In this document: piece by piece, positions 11,690 through 21,760 of the stretch
Layout: each line of letters starts with the position of its first letter
Numbering within the stretch: position 1 is the stretch's first letter
Assembly: GCF_001949145.1 (NCBI RefSeq)
Contig: NW_019091560.1
Location: 378,733-434,915, forward strand
DNA length: 56,183 nt
Direction: 5' to 3'
Source: Acanthaster planci
Lineage: Eukaryota; Echinodermata; Asteroidea; Valvatida; Acanthasteridae
Made by a program: the position numbers and the translations under genes
The notes under the pieces: model-generated
The model's input: only the letters and a program-made list of their open reading frames with translations
What the model was told of the DNA's origin: nothing
Databases searched by the model: none

Positions 11690-12170
11690 TCAATATTTTG
11701 TGATTTGCAGTGCCACACACAGGCTCTGCACTCCTTTCAGTTCTTTGTGGCGCTTGGATGACTTCTCCAAAAAATAGTAGATGGAGATCAGTACATCAAC
11801 TGGAGTGAAAGGCAAAGTTGAAGCTCCTTTTTCTGCTGATAAGTGAAGACAGTGGCAGAGGCATCCAAGAACAAATCTATCTGGATTCTCCTTCCTCACA
11901 ATTGCTGCTTCACCTGCATGAATGCCCATCATCACAGATACGTTGTCTTCCATGGGATCTACTTTTCTTGCAAGGCTTTGTTGAGTAGTTGAAAACTGTT
12001 CTCCCCTGTTGACCTTTCTTCGGTAGTGGCGATCTCCAGTAACACATTCACAACTTTTTTCACTGTTTCATTGAAGTAGCGAACGACAATTGGATCTTGC
12101 TATCTTGCTGATAAGTCATTAAACTAGACACAGAAATGTCACAATCCCATCTTCATATACTGGAATTCCA
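11690..12170 (-). pseudogene. hAT transposase remnant
   Basis: The best frame runs 11953 to 11690 (87 codons) and holds the part after a catalytic aspartate: DNVSVMMGIHAGEAAIV, a C-x-C-H-C-L-H-L-S-A segment and the LYxFF/SSKR region (IYYFLEKSSKR). Upstream on the same strand, to about 12170, are broken frames with phrases such as VEDGIVTFLCL-like text and VLxVxxG-like degraded text, interrupted by stops. The family (hAT, ZBED-like transposases) is clear; the subfamily is not. Confidence 0.72.
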
Positions 12171-12389
12171 ATTGTCACTGTAGATTGATTCATGCTTTTA
12201 CATGATTTATAAACCCATCAACATTTTGAACATTCATTCATTATGCATTTATGCATTAATTGTAATTGATTCACTGAAATAGAAATGTTGGCCCCAAAAG
12301 GCCTAGGCTGCAGCTACGCATCATTGCATGGCACTGAATTAAAATTCACAAAAAAAAAATTACCAACAACTTGCATGCATGGTAAGTAA

Positions 12390-12675
12390 AGCCTAAAAAA
12401 AACAACAATGGGTTAGCGTATTCCGACCTACCCAAAAAAATATCTCCGACCCTAGCGTTTTTATGGCTTTTTCTAAAAAAACTTTTGTAACCGCCCGACC
12501 CTAAAAATTATTGCTGACCCTAGAATTTTTTGGCTTTTGTTTTTATTTGTTTATGCATACTAAAAATGTTTGCATTGCAACAGATTGGAAAAAAAAATTT
12601 AAAAATTTGTGACCGACCTACCCTATTTTTCAGTGACCTGTTAGGCCTACTCCAACCCAACAATTTTTTTAGGCC
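12390..12675. mobile_element. Harbinger-type MITE nested in the hAT element
   Basis: A 286-bp unit with inverted ends AGCCTAAAAAAAACAACAAT at the left and, read inward from the right, GGCCTAAAAAAATTGTTGGG. TAA at 12387-12389 is repeated at 12676-12678. The interior repeats CGACCTACCC and CGACCCTA. It is non-coding. Its terminus differs from the element at 8890, so these are two families. Confidence 0.65.
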
Positions 12676-13254
12676 TAATTTTCCACAAAATTCTCTGATA
12701 ATTCCAAATGCTAAAACAAATAACAGTTATGTGAGTTACTCACCTTTAGTCTGTTCACCTAGGGTTCGTGCAATAGCGGTAGTTTTTGTCCTACAACGAG
12801 CAAACTGGGATGCAATTTTGCTGTCTGGAAACATCGTCTTTACTGTGTCTGTGAAATCATCCGACAACGTGAATGGCAGAAGGGAAAATCTTTTGCATGC
12901 ATATGAACCACGGAGGTGCAAGAACGTACTCTCCACAATGCATGCCAATCGGTTTGGTATGCGACGTTCCGATTGGTTGATACTTGCGCTACCAGGGGCA
13001 TGTGTACATCACGTACACCAATCACGAACGGTCTACTTGACGAATTTGTGATCGAACCGTGTGACATGTGGCTTAGTCTTGCTCGCAGCCGCTTTAGCTA
13101 TTTTAGCTTTGATTTCACACAGCGCCCTCTTTTTTTGCCGTGTCAAAATGATAAAAATCCGTTTTTTATGGTGATAAAAATGTACGGCCATATTTTCATC
13201 AATTTTTCGTACAAAATACGCTAAAATCATACTACTTGGCAGGTATGATAATGC

Positions 13255-14480
13255 CATCCTGGGACTGGACTTCTTGCAAGAAAACAAATGCCAGCTAGTC
13301 TGGCAGAGTGTCTCACTGTTGATAACTACAATACCCCTCTGCTGAAGTATCCACAGGTGCCTGCAGTCTGCTGGGTACAGATTACTGAGAATGTCGTTGT
13401 GCCACCTTCATCTCAAATGCTACTGGAGTGTCAAGTTGTCAGCGATGGAGGTGAGCTGCCAATATGGGGTGTGCTGTAGAATAGAGAGACAGTTGCCGAG
13501 AATCGTGAGATTCTCATGGCCAGTGCTCTTGTACATGTACATACCCAGGACAACCATGTACCAGTGAGACTCCTAAACCTATCGCCTGAAGCACTCATGC
13601 TCAGAAATGGGACTGCTGCTGCCATGCTGGAGCTGGTGGATAGTGTTGCAGAACTGGAACACAAAGAACAGAACAGACGGGAGACCAGGGAGAGTGAAGA
13701 GCTGGGGGTACCTGAACACCTGTCTTCACTGTTTGAGTTCAGCTACAGAGGGTTAAAGGTTGATGAGTGAGCTGGACTTGCAGCCTTATTGAGATGGTTC
13801 GGTGATGTGTTCTCTACTGGGATGGAGACATTGGCCGGACTAACCTGACCCAGCACCGCATTGGGACCGGGACAGCCCCACCCATTCAACAGAGACTGAG
13901 GAGAGTACCCTGTACCAAACAGGAGGTGGCAGACGAAAAAAATAGCCCAAATGCTCTTGCAGGGTGTCATTGAGACATTTGAGAGTCCATGGAGTTCACC
14001 ACTTGTCCTGGTGAGAGAGAAGGACGGGTCTGTCCTAGTGTGCAGTGACTACTGAAGGCTGAAGGAAGTTACAGTGAAAGACACACAACTACTCCTGCAC
14101 ATAGAGGACAACCTTGACTCACTGGCAGGGTCCCAATTCTTCTCAACCTGGACCTTGCTTTTGGGTACTGGCAGGAAGAGGTACATGTAGCTGAGGAAGA
14201 CAGGCTAAAAACTTAATTTCGTACGGGGTGAGGTGGGCTCTACCAGTTTGTTACCATGCCTTTTGGGTTGTGCAACGTGCCCTCCACTGTTGAGCGCTTG
14301 ATGGAGCGTGTCCTCGCAGAGTTGCAATGGCACATGGCTGTGTTGTACATGTACCTTGATGCCATCATCGTATTTGGATGGGCATTTGATGAACACATGC
14401 AAAGATTTTGCCAAGTTTGCAGAGGCTTTGTGCAGCCAACCTAAAGTTGAAGCTCCTCGGTCATGTGGTATCACCTGCTG
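13255..14480 (+). pseudogene. Gypsy protease end and reverse transcriptase, inactivated
   Basis: Starts with the protease end ILGLDFLQENKC, then a linker (VPVRLLNLSPEAL at about 13560). RT follows at about 13960-14420: GVIETFESPWSSPLVLVREK, DGSVLVCSDY, VTVKDTQLLL, LDSLAGSQFFS, TMPFGLCNVPSTVERLMERV and YLDAIIVFG. A stop (TGA 14053) follows SDY where Arg is expected. The catalytic YxDD box reads YLDA at 14352-14363, so one metal-binding aspartate is lost. The frame shifts at least three times. Family assignment is secure; function is gone. Confidence 0.85.
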
Positions 14481-15690
14481 GGGTTGCTAGTGACCCTGGA
14501 AAGGTTTGTGCTGTGCGGAACTGGCCTTTGCTGGCCATTGTTGCTGATGTCTGAAGCTTTCTTGGACTGGTGTCTTACTACAGGTGGTTTATTTAGGGCT
14601 TCGCTCACATTGCTCGATCGGAGCAGGCAACTGACAGCATACAATGACTTGTTCAGATCAAAAGAGCACACCACGAACTTGCCGGGGCAGAGCAGTTTGC
14701 AAGCCCCCGCGGTACTTGCAGCAAGTCTATCCTTGCCCTAACATTATCGAGCCTGCAGAGGGCGCTAACAACCGTCGTCATACACACAGCAAGCTGGGAC
14801 AGGAACAAACAGTGATGGAGCATCAAACAACATACAAGTGCACAGTTCCCAGACTACAGTCCACGTCATCTTACAATGAATGCAGGCACGAGAAAGCGGC
14901 ACATGAAGAGCGATCTTTTTGTTGTGGACAATGCCCCCAGACCTACAGGCCGGTTGACTACCTGGCTCAACGTGCCAGATCCCATGAGGCAGCAGCCAGT
15001 GGAGGGGTGGCAGGTGAGGGAGCAGCTGTTGGGAGCGTTGCCGCACCAGCCCCGGTGAGGAGAATTTCTCTAGATAGATAGCCTTGATCAGCCTTGCCTT
15101 GGATGAGAGAATCATCAGATCTTCAAGGGTGGTGGTACAGGTCAGACCAGGTGGAGACAGCAGGCTAGAGTAGGTGCTCCCCAACAAGAAAGTTACAGCA
15201 TGCAGAGGTGAAGACTTGGGAGGCCACTGCCTCTGATGACAGAGGAGTTATCTACTTTCACCAGGGAGACCAGGACGGAACCAGACGGCACCCTAGTATG
15301 CAAAGAAACTGAGGCTGTTGGATTCTAGGAACTGGGGGACATCTAGTGGAGAACATGGCACCGTGACAGCCTGGGAGAGGGGCCACAGTAGATGGCCCCC
15401 ACTAGACCTGTCAAGCCGTAATGGACTTACTGTGGGTAGTCCTCGATGATTGTTGTGTGTTTGCTTGAATAAGGAACCAAATTGCAGCCTAAATCAACAT
15501 TAACCAACATTCTCACAGACACCCTAGTTAAATTGATGGACACTAATTCAGACCAACTTCTGGACAGTGATTAGTGATAAGTTGTAATTCGATTTCGTCT
15601 TTTCTGATCATGCTCATTAAACCTTTCAAAATAATAATAAGAAGAAGATAGGTGTATTTTGCCCCTATTCAGGAGAATAGGCCATTTTTG
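14481..15690 (+). pseudogene. Gypsy RT connection and degraded downstream region
   Basis: The LLGHVVSPAGVASDPGKV and NWPLLAI phrases (14455-14535) are the normal start of the RNase H side of Gypsy Pol. The segment to 14640 reads FLGLVSYYRWF with stops. Beyond about 14750 the frames (for example QCPQTYRPVDYLAQRARS at 14930) do not resemble integrase. The region either has a large deletion or is too decayed to identify. Confidence 0.5.
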
Positions 15691-16010
15691 GGAGGGGGCA
15701 GTGTAGGGGACAGTTTGTTTTCCATAGTTTACTAGTTGATGGCACCACCAGCTCCAGCAGCATGCACCTGGCCTGGGCCAGTCAGTGCTCTGGAAATAGT
15801 TAACTATAAATAGACTACTTCAATATGGAAGGGAAGGGTTTGGCCAGGTTCCAGGGCAAGGTTAAGTTGTTACAAAATGTATACTTTTCCACATAGTGTG
15901 TTTTTGTATGCTTAGAGGGTAACCAACTGTTTTGATTACAAACCTGTAAAATGCACCTTTGTGCCTCAGTAAACCTTATTTTCAACCTTGGTCTCACTAT
16001 TTCAAAGGGT

Positions 16011-17984
16011 ATTTTAATGCCTTTATGGTTTATATTCATGAGAAAAACTGAGAAGTCATTTCAGGAGGAAGCCTAAATGTTACACTGGTTTGTACACAAG
16101 TGCTGCGCTGTTGTAGATTTTACTGGACTAAGTTTTCCCTGCTTTGCTGATTCATTGCTGTTTATGTGCATAGCATTAAGAAACCATCTATCCGTCTTTC
16201 AGAAATGTTCTCATTTAGTAAACTCTGGGTTCACAATTTGAATAGAAATACCTATGCACTGAACCATGTCTTCCCTTGACTTCACAGCAACAGCACCCTC
16301 AGTTGTCCAGGAAAACATGGGTAATTTTAATTGTTTAAAAGTGTGCACTTCTTAATCCATTTAATAAAATAGGAGTGTGTAAGATGTTTCATTGATGAAA
16401 ATTACTAAGATGCAGAAAAATTGTGCTCAAGAAAAATTTATTGCAGCTACACTTAAAAAAAATGAGTTGTGTTTTTAGAAGCATTGCGGCAGTAGGCCCA
16501 TCTTGGGAGAATTCAAAAAGAAAAAACAAGTTTAGTTTTGGAGTTAAAATCCCTGAGTCAACTGTGTCCCCCTTTTCTAGTGTTGCGCTAAATTAGAGGA
16601 CAAAAACCCAACTAGATTTACGCTACAATACTGACTACTAATGAGCATACCAGACGAAACTGTCCAAAGGTGTTATCAAAGTTATAAATTTCTATAATCC
16701 CATCAGAATTGACCAATTTACATGCAAAGAAGCTATAATTATTCCTAACAACTTTTAATATATTACATCAGTTTCTAGAAGTCTCTGTCGTCTAGAATTA
16801 ATTGAAGAACTTCTAACCAATCCACAAGCTCTTAGTTACACTTGAATAGTTGCCATTTTGGATTGCACACCAAGCCTATTTATAGTACAGTTTACACAAA
16901 CCTGGGCAGTTTTTAAATGTACAATTAAATAAACAAGTACAGTACTGAGATGGAATTATTGTTAAAAATGGACTCTCAAACATTGGATTTTAATAGACCT
17001 GAGCTCCTAAAGACGAAAATACAGGACTGCTAGAAGAGAAGGTGAGATTTGGGAAAGATAAAATAAAAAAAAAGAAAGTTTGTTGGCATTTTCGTCACAA
17101 TATTGTTCATCAAATGTAGTGTTACTTTTTAATAATAAACCTTAACACATTTATTTATCTTAAAAAAATGAAAGTTGCTACGTTGAGTTATTAGACAAAT
17201 GATATAAAAACACCAAGACGGTCCATCGTAATTCATGGCTGAGGTCAGTGATAACAAAGTCAAAGTAGCAATGGTGAGAATGCCATGACTGATGATCAAC
17301 TAGCAAGTACTCTTTCTTACACAAATTGTGTCACAGATTTTTTTGTCCCTTTGTTTTGTATTGTTCAGTGTGTAACAAAAGTTTTCTTTTGGGCACATTG
17401 GTGGTGTTTGAAATTTCAAATAACCATTAGTGCACAATTGTCAGCTCATATAAACATTAATGCACTCCATGAAAACCTTGCCCGAGAGTGATACACTGAT
17501 CTCTAAACTGTGCTTTGTGATTGGATGTGACATCTAGCAAAGCATACCCCATACAAGTGCACAAGGTCATTGACAGGTGCGTCAGTTACCAAAGTCCTTT
17601 GCGATATGAATAATTCAGTGTTTGCGCAATCAGTTCCTGGCAGGTTCCTAACTTAGCGCTTAATTATTATTGTAACTATTTTCAGAGATTTAGGCTGGGG
17701 TGAGTTTACTTTTTCTGAGAGGTTTAATGTAGCACCCTTTATATGTCATATTTATTTTTTGGACGAAATGGGGTTATGGTCTTGGGGATGTTTTGTAACT
17801 TTGGTCTTTCTTTTTCAAGTTATCTGAATGGATGAATGGGGCAGGTATTTAGTAATTTATCACGGGTTTGGGTTAAATAGCCCTATTTTTCAGAAGTTTA
17901 AAAATGGCAAAAGCCCTTTGTAAAATTGATCATTGCTTATGTAATTTCCCTGTAGCGTGTAATGCGCATGCAGCATGGGTAAGT
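16011..17984. other. intron sequence without recognised features
   Basis: AT-rich, no long frame, no terminal repeats that I can pair. The only notable text is a few A runs near 16455 and 17065. Confidence 0.4.
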
Positions 17985-18279
17985 GGAATGCGTCTCTGGT
18001 CTGGTCCGAGCCAATTTGGCTTATCAGACCGGTGTTTATCTCCAGTTTCCTTGGCATGAATTGAATGAGAATATTTATTTTCCCCCTGGATGGGATGCCA
18101 GTCCATTGCAGGTTGCTTCCCTAGCTAATGCCGGTACCCATTTATACTCCTGGGTGGAGAGAGGCAAGTAGGTATGAAGTGACTTGTCAAGGGCCACACC
18201 ATACTACCAGCAGCTGGATTCAAGCCTCCAACCCTATGATTGGAAGCCACAGACCCTAACCACTTGGCCACATGCCCCC
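17985..18279 (-). mobile_element. tRNA-derived SINE
   Basis: Read on the minus strand from 18279, the head GGGGGCATGTGGCCAAGTGG has a pol III A box (TGGCCAAGTGG), and GGCTTGAATCC about 45 bp on is a B box. The body continues with GAGTATAAATGGGTACC, GGACTGGCATCCCATCC and GATAAACACCGG, phrases I know from a widespread invertebrate SINE family. No clean flanking duplication was found, so the 3' end is approximate. Confidence 0.7.
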
Positions 18280-19360
18280 TGGAATATGTCACTGGAGCAA
18301 GACATTCAATGACTGGCTGTAGTTGGTAACCACAGCAGACGATTAGCAACTGTACACAGTCCAACAATTAAGTACCTTCACAGAAAAGATTCTACATCAG
18401 GCCATGATTAAATAATTAACATTAGAGACCTATTTGCAATGATGTGATCCAGTATTTGTGAACACTCATTATAAATGGGTCACCAACCATGCTTTTTATG
18501 CAACAGTCACAAAAACCTTGCACTGTAAAAGGAATTTGTACTATGCAATTTTGCTGCAACAGATTTTCTCCCCATAGGAACATGCATAGTTTTTCGCTGG
18601 GACCAAAGACATATTTTGTTATTTAACCAGAAGTTTTGCCACAACCAAATTTGTCAGAAGGAAAGTCAACTGTATACTAAAAGGAATTATCAAAAAGGAA
18701 TCCATCGATGACAAAGTGGTCATTTCTTCAAAATTCTTCCAATTTTCTGCAGATGTTGGTAAAGTTTGTGTCAACTGTAGCATTCTATCTAAGAAAGTAT
18801 AAAGAAACTTACTAGTAACCAAGTGGACTTCTTCCTCCCAAACTTATTCTACTACAGACCTGACAGATGCAGCGATATCATCAGTGTTGTCTTGCTGTCC
18901 TCTTATAGTAGAGCTCTACTTGATGGGACTCAAACGCATAACAGAAAAGCCATTTATGCCCATCATATCAGGTGTGAAATCTTAAATATTTTTACAGAAC
19001 TTTTATAATATCTGTGTGGAGATTTTTCCATCAGAATTAATGCAAAAATGCCACTGTTAGTGGAGGAGCCTCCCTGGTACACAGTAAATGTCAACACGTA
19101 ATAGAAGCGCGCATTAACCAGTTAGGTAAGAGCAATCTCTTTTGGTTTCCACCTCCTCTATTGAATGCCTAATTCCCTCTCCTAAAGCTCAGGTTTCATA
19201 TTCGATGTTGGTAACGTATCAGACCTACAGTAGGAGCCGTTTTTACAACACTGGTCTTTCAGTGTTTACAACAAATGAGAAGAATCCCATCCTTGGCTTT
19301 CTTTTGGCACCGTATTGATTCGTATTGAACCAGTATCCCCTATTTTCAAGATGTATTTTT

Positions 19361-19585
19361 GCGTTGGGGAGATGTTAATTTTGCCCTTACCCAACGTATA
19401 TATTAATAAACACTGTATGCTCAGTGCTTGTCCGAGAGCTTGTGAAAAATATCACAAGCTTACTCGGGTGGGACTCAAACCCACGACCTCCTGCTTACTA
19501 ATGCAGACAACTTAACCACTCGACCACCAAGCTTGCTGGGGTCGGCTGGCCGGTCCGAGTCAGGTGAAGCAGCGGGTACCGTGAA
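19361..19585 (-). mobile_element. tRNA-derived SINE with 21-bp target duplication
   Basis: A 225-bp insertion flanked by an exact 21-bp direct repeat (19340-19360 and 19586-19606, beginning CTATTTTCAAGATG). On the minus strand a 53-bp leader precedes a tRNA-like part at about 19457-19532, with A box TGGTCGAGTGGTTAAG and B box GGGTTTGAGTCCC. The long exact duplication shows LINE-mediated insertion and relative youth. No poly-A tail separates the body from the A-rich target. Confidence 0.8.
19457..19532 (-). tRNA. tRNA-like head of the SINE (not a functional tRNA)
   Basis: The 76-nt stretch has tRNA A- and B-box promoters and an anticodon-arm-like CTGC/GCAG stem, but only the outer GCTT/AAGC of the acceptor stem pairs. 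It lies inside the 225-bp unit with target duplications. I read it as the SINE promoter, not a gene. Confidence 0.5.
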
Positions 19586-20319
19586 CTATTTTCAAGATGT
19601 ATTTTTTTTATATACATTTTTTTTTTTTTACAAATACGTCTTGAAAAATCTTGAAGCCAGGCAAAGCCCAAGACTGAGATGAAGCCATTGATGAGTCATT
19701 TTAACCACTTGACAGTGGTATTATTTCATATCATACTTGTGCCAGGCTCAGCATTACATGTATTTACAGCTGGGACTACAAATGTTTTAAAACAAGATTA
19801 CACAACCATAGTGCTTTTAAAAGTTGAACTTTTTTCAAAAATGCTGACCTTTGGTGGTCCAAGCTGTGGCCCACAGTGTCATGAGGGCTGAAAACATGCT
19901 GAACCTTGAAGGACTTCAGTTCATGTATTTGGAGCCTCTCTTCATGTACAAGTTCAACTGGAATCACTAAAGCATGGGAATGAGAATGGATGTCACCCAG
20001 CACTGCATACATAATTTACTGGAACATTTTATATATGCTTCAGAAATAGGAAATCCCAGCATGTGTATATGCCATCTGGTGTAAAGGTAAACCAGCCTAA
20101 CTTTTTCTCTTTTCTGAACTCTCGCAGCCATTTCCTCCCCTTTTAGATTTGCAGAGTGTCAGAAATGGCTTACATGTAGCTAATTGTAAAATATTTTGCC
20201 CCAAATTTTCAAAATACGTGTACTAAAGTATTATGAGTGATATTTCTTGGAAGGACGATATCAGCCACAGAGGCCATAAACTCAAACAGTTCCCTATCCT
20301 TTATGATTCAATCCCTCAG

Positions 20320-20420
20320 AATTGGCAAAATGGCAGCGCTGTAAGAAGTTAATCAAACTGAAGATGACAGAAAGGACTCTTCTCCAGAGGAATGGTGTGG
20401 AGCAGTTGTCAAGCGATGAG
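20320..20420 (+). CDS. LRR protein, exon 6
   Basis: A 101-bp exon after acceptor AATCCCTCAG (ends 20319) and before donor GTACAG at 20421. It supplies two bases to complete the split codon left at 7774 and ends in phase 0, so it joins exons 5 and 7 without a frame break. The translation ELAKWQRCKKLIKLKMTER is a repeat strand (LIKLKMTE) with a preceding short helix, followed by QLSSDE. The repeat is about six residues shorter than its neighbours, so a small exon may be missing in the large intron, or the repeat is naturally short. Confidence 0.72.
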
Positions 20421-20719
20421 GTACAGTCTTTATCCCCCTTGCTGAACCAAATTCATTTTGAACTCCAATTCTCTGTACCATCATTGCAAAAAGTGTGGTG
20501 CCAAGTGGACTCCATGCCCACTTTCTTACTACATATACAGTCGAACATGTATTTTAGTCTCAGTACTCAAGAAAGATCTCAGTTAACAACTGCAAAATGA
20601 AAGACAGTCAACATAGCTGTTGCCTTTTGATAATCAGCAAATGTGAAGAAGTGCAAGATGGACAACCCGTACATGTTAATCACTGATTCCAAAGGGTCTT
20701 CCATTTTTTTTCCAAACAG

Positions 20720-20923
20720 GAATACGAGGATTTATTTTCCCCAGTGAGGTCGACTTGCTATGCCCCATGTCTACGCACCCTTGAACTGCAGTACTGTGAT
20801 CGAGTCAGTGATGATCTTCTGGCAGAGCTGGTGGCTATCTGCCTTGGTGCACTCTCCATTATTGACTACTATGGTATGCAGATCAAACCAAAGCTATTGA
20901 GATGGAACACACCCGATACCTAA
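20720..20923 (+). CDS. LRR protein, terminal exon 7 with stop
   Basis: Acceptor TTCCAAACAG ends at 20719; the frame opens in phase 0 with EYEDLFSPVRS and continues through CLRTLELQYCDRVSDDLLAE, a clear LRR, and LSIIDYYG. Reading on gives MQIKPKLLRWNTPDT and stop TAA at 20921-20923, a plausible polar C-terminus of 67 codons in this exon. A GTATGC at 20874 could be a donor, with a possible tiny last exon after an acceptor at 21255, but the uninterrupted frame to a stop is the simpler reading. Confidence 0.75.
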   Translation, partial: EYEDLFSPVRSTCYAPCLRTLELQYCDRVSDDLLAELVAICLGALSIIDYYGMQIKPKLLRWNTPDT

Positions 20924-21760
20924 GCAAACTTTGTCTGACTTACTCTGTGTTTCAGTAGAGATACTGAATATTTTCAGATTGTTTGAAAATTGATTATTGT
21001 TAGCAGCCTCACTTGACATTTTGTAGTGAATATCAAGCAGTGTGTGTTCATTTATAAGTTTGTATAGGTTTTCTCAGTCAATTTTAGCAAATGAGCAGCC
21101 AATTTAGTTTTCTTGCATTCAAATTAAACCGATTTTGCTTCTCCAGTTTTTACTGTTTCAAACTCTGAATTCAAGCATTCGATTTTGTTTTGAGGCATTT
21201 CATTCCTTAAGCAGTGTGTTCAATTTAGCATTTTGTTCTTTCTCTTGATGCACAGTCGTTCAATAATAGCAGATCTAGAGATTTGTACTCATTTGTTTGA
21301 TTTCAATTTTACAAGGCAATCAATTTCCCAAATGTGAACAAACAGACAACAAACTGATTGCACTAGACAACCGTTTCATATCTTCACTTCAGTAACGACT
21401 GTCACACTTTTTAACAATTTTATTTGGGCCTATTGGTCATTTTCCTTTTTTTAAATTTTACTTTTTTGGGTGAGGGGGGCTAGTCCTTTTGGTTGACTGA
21501 CCAAGACCTAATCCTTTGGGTTTATATTTGTGAAAAATTGAAGTTTGTTATTGTTTGGTTGCTTCTTTTTGTTAAATCCTGATTTCTTATTGTTTATGTT
21601 GTTTCTTTCTGTACCATCAATCTGTTGGCATGCCAGACATCTTGGCATGGATATTTGGGTATGGTTATACCACCAGATGCGCTTCAATTTGGTGCTGGCA
21701 TCAACACTCTCAATGGAAGCTTGTGTTTTAGATTGCACAAATGAAATAAAAGTTTGTCCA
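20924..21760 (+). other. probable 3' UTR of the LRR gene with AATAAA
   Basis: AT-rich sequence with no transposon signature follows the stop codon. The first AATAAA on the plus strand after the stop is at 21745-21750, followed by a T/G-rich stretch. Cleavage about 15-25 bp further on would give an 840-bp 3' UTR. The signal is short and could occur by chance. Confidence 0.4.

Larger units (their letters stand above)
10763..13246 (-). mobile_element. hAT DNA transposon inserted in the Gypsy protease
   Basis: About 2.48 kb bounded by GATAATGC at 10755-10762 and again at 13247-13254, an 8-bp target duplication typical of hAT. The ends are short imperfect inverted repeats, AGACCTGCCAACC at the left and ATACCTGCCAAGT read inward from the right. 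On the minus strand, 11690-11953 encodes DNVSVMMGIHAG, LGCLCHCLHLSA and IYYFLEKSSKRHKEL, matching the hAT catalytic-region pattern D-N-A-S-V-M, C-x2-H-x-L and S-x-K-R. Stops and frame changes show it is dead. The ends could shift by one base. Confidence 0.8.
9986..16010 (+). mobile_element. decayed Ty3/Gypsy LTR retrotransposon, split by a hAT insertion
   Basis: Plus-strand remnants appear in canonical order: a gag helix region (LDDIDLKRALL), a CCHC zinc knuckle, a protease DTGAS motif, the protease end (ILGLDFLQ), a linker, reverse transcriptase, RT/RNase H connection (LLGHVV, then a degraded SFLGL), a G-rich polypurine tract at 15690-15701 and a TG-starting LTR-like segment from 15702 with a TATA-like AACTATAAATAG near 15800. 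Stops and frameshifts break every domain. No integrase HHCC or DDE core is recognisable and no matching 5' LTR was found, so it is a truncated fossil. It sits in sense orientation in the LRR gene intron. The right boundary is approximate. Confidence 0.8.

Noticed and set aside
14765-15187. Long open frames on both strands after the Gypsy RT
   Set aside because: They lie in the decayed Gypsy Pol region, do not match RNase H or integrase, and overlap each other.
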